A stretch of DNA of 64,000 nucleotides from Streptomyces virginiae. GTDB taxonomy: Bacteria > Actinomycetota > Actinomycetes > Streptomycetales > Streptomycetaceae. The notes beneath the pieces are model-generated. The model saw only the letters and a list, made by a program, of their open reading frames with translations, searched no databases and was not told the origin of the DNA. The stretch is taken from positions 124,001 through 188,000 of the forward strand of contig NZ_JOAK01000004.1 in the NCBI RefSeq assembly GCF_000720455.1. Reading direction: 5' to 3'. Both the position numbers and the translations under genes were made by a program. The first letter of the stretch is position 1; every line of letters begins with the position of its first letter. Of the stretch, positions 61,719 through 64,000 are shown piece by piece.

Positions 61719-62867
61719 CTATGCCGAGACGGAACCGCTGGTGGAAGCGGTCTGACGGAACAGCCACTCCGACTTCAGCTCCGCATAGCCGGGCTTGATG
61801 ACCTCGTTGATCATGGCCAGTCGTTCATCGAAAGGAATGAACGCGGACTTCATCGCATTGACGGTGAACCACTGCATGTCGTCGAGGGTGTAGCCGAAGG
61901 TGTCCACCAGGTGCTCGAACTCGCGGCTCATGCTGGTGCCGCTCATCAGGCGGTTGTCGGTGTTGACCGTGAGCCTGAAGTGCAGCTTCCGCAGCAGACC
62001 GATCGGGTGCTCGGCGTACGAGGCGGCCGCGGCCGTCTGCAGGTTCGAGGTCGGGCACATCTCCAGGGGGATGCGCTTGTCCCGGACGTAGCTGGCCAGG
62101 CGGCCCAGCGTGACCGAGCCGTCCTCGGCGACCTCGATGTCGTCGATGATCTTCACGCCGTGGCCGAGGCGGTCGGCGCCGCACCACTGCAGGGCCTGCC
62201 AGATCGACGGCAGGCCGAAGGCCTCACCGGCGTGGATCGTGAAGTGGTTGTTCTCGCGCTTGAGGTACTCGAAGGCGTCGAGGTGGCGGGTGGGAGGGAA
62301 CCCGGCCTCGGCGCCGGCGATGTCGAAGCCGACCACGCCGTTGTCGCGGTAGCGGTTGGCCAGCTCGGCGATCTCCAGGGCGCGGGCCGCGTGACGCATC
62401 GCGGTCAGCAGGGCGCCGACGCGGATGCGGTGGCCGTTGGCCTTGGCGCGGCGCTCGCCCTCGCGGAAGCCGTCGTTCACGGCCTCGACGACCTCTTCGA
62501 GGGTCAGGCCGGCTTCGAGGTGCTGCTCGGGGGCGTAGCGGATCTCGGCGTACACGACGCCGTCCTCGGCCAGGTCCTCGGCGCACTCGGCGGCGACGCG
62601 GAAGAGGGCCGCCTTCGTCTGCATGACCGCGCAGGTGTGGGCGAACGTCTCCAGGTAGCGCGGGAGGGAGCCGGAGTCGGCGGCCTCGCGGAACCAGATG
62701 CCGAGCTTGTCGGCGTCGGTCTCGGGGAGGTTCTCGTAACCGACCTCGCGGGCCAGCTCGATGATGGTCCCGGGACGCAGTCCACCGTCGAGGTGATCGT
62801 GCAGGAGCACCTTCGGGGAACGACGGATCTGATCCGGGGTCGGCAGGTTGGGGGTCTCGCTCGTCAT
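61719..62867 (-). CDS. add: Adenosine deaminase
   Basis: Converts (deoxy)adenosine to (deoxy)inosine, feeding purine nucleoside phosphorylase. The 382-residue TIM-barrel has zinc ligands in [15 protein letters not shown] and a C-terminal TDN ([15 protein letters not shown]). The catalytic Glu is in HAGE and His in RLGHGVKI. The ATG at 62867 lies 15 bp from the CTACGCGCGTAG palindrome, linking it with PNP and deoC. A terminator follows. Confidence 0.95.
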   Translation of the reverse strand: MTSETPNLPTPDQIRRSPKVLLHDHLDGGLRPGTIIELAREVGYENLPETDADKLGIWFREAADSGSLPRYLETFAHTCAVMQTKAALFRVAAECAEDLAEDGVVYAEIRYAPEQHLEAGLTLEEVVEAVNDGFREGERRAKANGHRIRVGALLTAMRHAARALEIAELANRYRDNGVVGFDIAGAEAGFPPTRHLDAFEYLKRENNHFTIHAGEAFGLPSIWQALQWCGADRLGHGVKIIDDIEVAEDGSVTLGRLASYVRDKRIPLEMCPTSNLQTAAAASYAEHPIGLLRKLHFRLTVNTDNRLMSGTSMSREFEHLVDTFGYTLDDMQWFTVNAMKSAFIPFDERLAMINEVIKPGYAELKSEWLFRQTASTSGSVSA

Positions 62868-62882
62868 CTGCGCACTCTACTC

Positions 62883-62894
62883 CTACGCGCGTAG
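62883..62894. promoter_or_regulatory. Palindrome CTACGCGCGTAG before adenosine deaminase
   Basis: Third exact copy of the 12-bp palindrome, 15 bp upstream of the start codon, a position suited to repression. Confidence 0.8.
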
Positions 62895-62980
62895 AGCGTC
62901 GTGTCCCCGCCGGGCGTCGATATGTAACAGAGACCGCGCGGACGGATGGCGTACACCCGAAGGTCTGAGACTGTTCCGCC

Positions 62981-63715
62981 ATGGCACAGCATGCGCCGCC
63001 GGCGCGCGGGGCCCGCCTGGGGCGGGCGGCCGGCGCGAGAACCGGCTCGGTTCCGACGGAAAGCCCGGTCAACGGGGTGGTGCTCCTGCTTCCCGGGGCG
63101 TCCAGACTCTCCCCCGGCCCCATGCGGCCGCTGGCGCGGGCGCTGGCCCGGGCGGGCGGAGCTGACGGGCTGGTCACGCACGCCGTCATCCACGGCGGGG
63201 AGTCCTCGCGGGCGGAACAGGCGCGGTGGGCGGCCGACGAGGCGGTGCGGCGGTACGGGGACGTGCCGGTGTGCCTGGCCGGCTACGACGCGGGAGGGCT
63301 GGCAGCGCTGCGGGCGGCGGGGCACGGGGCCGTCAACTCGGTTCTGGCACTGGCCCCTTGTTTAGAGGACGGGACGCCCGCCGGCTCCCCTGAACCGGTG
63401 AAACACCTGTCGGGACGGCAGGTGCTGATCGTGCACGGCACGAACGACGCGCGCAGCGACCCGGAGGTCTCCTTCCGGCTGGCGGAGCGGGCGAAGAAGG
63501 CGAACCGCTCGACCTGCCGTTTCGAGGTGCACTCGGACGGACACGGACTGCGCGAGCACCAGGCGGAAGTGGTGGCGCTGGGCGTGGACTTCGTCCTGGG
63601 CGCGGTCTTCTCGGGCAGGTACTCGCGCCCCGTCACGGACGCCCTGGCCGCACCGCCGCCGCTGGGCCTGAGGATGCCGCTGGCCTCGGGCTTCGGCAGG
63701 TCACTGCGGGGGTGA
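62981..63715 (+). CDS. Alpha/beta hydrolase of the dienelactone-hydrolase type
   Basis: A 244-residue cytoplasmic protein with an alpha/beta-hydrolase fold. After VNGVVLLLPGAS (first strand and oxyanion turn), the nucleophile elbow reads LAGYDAGGLAAL, with Asp where Ser or Cys is usual. The acid and His parts are VHGTNDARSDP and HSDGHGLREH. Asp at the elbow is found in haloalkane dehalogenase- and epoxide hydrolase-like enzymes but also in non-catalytic members. The substrate is unknown. The ATG at 62981 diverges from the adenosine deaminase gene. Confidence 0.82.
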   Translation: MAQHAPPARGARLGRAAGARTGSVPTESPVNGVVLLLPGASRLSPGPMRPLARALARAGGADGLVTHAVIHGGESSRAEQARWAADEAVRRYGDVPVCLAGYDAGGLAALRAAGHGAVNSVLALAPCLEDGTPAGSPEPVKHLSGRQVLIVHGTNDARSDPEVSFRLAERAKKANRSTCRFEVHSDGHGLREHQAEVVALGVDFVLGAVFSGRYSRPVTDALAAPPPLGLRMPLASGFGRSLRG

Positions 63716-63822
63716 GGGCGGGTCGGGGGCGCTGCCGCAACGAAGTCCGCGGGGCGGGCCGCGCGGCGTACCGTGAGAAGTGGACTCGGGGTGCCCGCCC
63801 CTCCCACCGGAGGCGATCGGCC

Positions 63823-64000
63823 ATGGCAGCGATGGACCGCAGGAACTTCGACGAGCCGGACGAGAGCAGGCCCTTCGTCGGCGGCATGGGCAGGCTGGAC
63901 CTGGTGGACACGGGGGACGGGGCCGTCGGCCGGGCCGTCTTCGAGCCGGGCTGGAAGTGGTCGGAGCACATCAAGCCGCTGGCCGGGACGGAGAGCTGCC
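63823..64000 (+). CDS. Cupin-domain protein (partial, 5' end only)
   Basis: The first 59 residues of a gene that runs off the window: it starts MAAMDRRNFDEPDESRPF and continues FEPGWKWSEHIKPLAGTESC, a pattern typical of small single-domain cupin proteins (the W-x-W-S-E-H-x-K-P segment leads into the metal-binding core). The ribosome site is GGAGG. Function is not predictable from this part. Confidence 0.75.
   Translation, partial: MAAMDRRNFDEPDESRPFVGGMGRLDLVDTGDGAVGRAVFEPGWKWSEHIKPLAGTESC

Overview
The window looks like a piece of a Streptomyces chromosome. G+C is very high with strong third-position bias, GTG and TTG starts are common, and many 4-bp start/stop overlaps occur. The gene content is typical of the genus: afsQ1/afsQ2/sigQ, hutH, a GAF-GGDEF diguanylate cyclase, a class III adenylate cyclase, pccB/accE/accA2, maf, and a sortase with a cell-wall-anchored protein. 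No rRNA, tRNA, CRISPR array, insertion sequence or prophage was seen.

Left flank, 1-14.8 kb (core genes): truncated zinc alcohol dehydrogenase diverging from an XRE/MmyB-type regulator; tandem-GNAT protein; lipoprotein L,D-transpeptidase; small acidic protein; LAXTG wall protein; hutH; diguanylate cyclase; enoyl-CoA hydratase; adenylate cyclase; birA; acyl-CoA carboxylase beta and epsilon subunits; a 44-residue membrane protein; maf; and a four-helix membrane protein. From memory of the S. coelicolor gene order, accA2 would normally follow directly. Here about 24.5 kb of biosynthetic genes lies in between.

Centre, 14.86-39.4 kb (biosynthetic cluster): this is the most interesting part. A 28-residue precursor peptide with a class III leader (LDLQGLE) and the eight-residue tail ASTASNHC (S-x-x-S-x-x-C) is encoded beside a LanKC-type class III lanthipeptide synthetase. 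The synthetase is translationally coupled to a FabF-like ketosynthase. Around them are a second ketosynthase with a small unknown partner, an acyl carrier protein, a FabI-like enoyl reductase, a malonyl-transferase-like acyltransferase, an AMP-dependent acyl ligase, an agmatinase-family ureohydrolase, a ThDP enzyme, an aldehyde dehydrogenase, an R2-like diiron protein and a P450. A four-gene operon holds a glycosyltransferase, a GNAT, a PIG-L deacetylase and a NodS-like methyltransferase. Two MFS exporters (one with a C-terminal 2TM domain), an XRE-TPR regulator and a degenerate phosphopantetheinyl-transferase-like protein complete it. The best reading is a lipidated class III lanthipeptide, related in logic to lipolanthines (microvionin, goadvionin). 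It differs in using discrete type II fatty-acid enzymes, in carrying sugar-tailoring genes, and in showing no LanD cysteine decarboxylase in the window. TGACT/AGTCA-type palindromes sit in the cluster promoters and are candidate operators for the cluster regulator.

Right flank, 39.4-64 kb (core genes): about 1 kb of non-coding DNA, then accA2, a DeoR-family regulator, an NAD(P)H-quinone dehydrogenase, a gamma-glutamylcyclotransferase-like protein, purine nucleoside phosphorylase, phosphomannomutase, a lipoprotein-afsQ2-afsQ1 operon diverging from sigQ, a uridine-kinase-like protein, a small secreted protein, two aldehyde dehydrogenases (one short and without the catalytic cysteine), deoC, a secreted membrane-anchored protein with a class F sortase, PH-domain, VanZ and PspC proteins, a lipoprotein, a small secreted protein, adenosine deaminase, an alpha/beta hydrolase and the start of a cupin gene. 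The identical palindrome CTACGCGCGTAG precedes purine nucleoside phosphorylase, deoC and adenosine deaminase, which points to a local nucleoside-salvage regulon.
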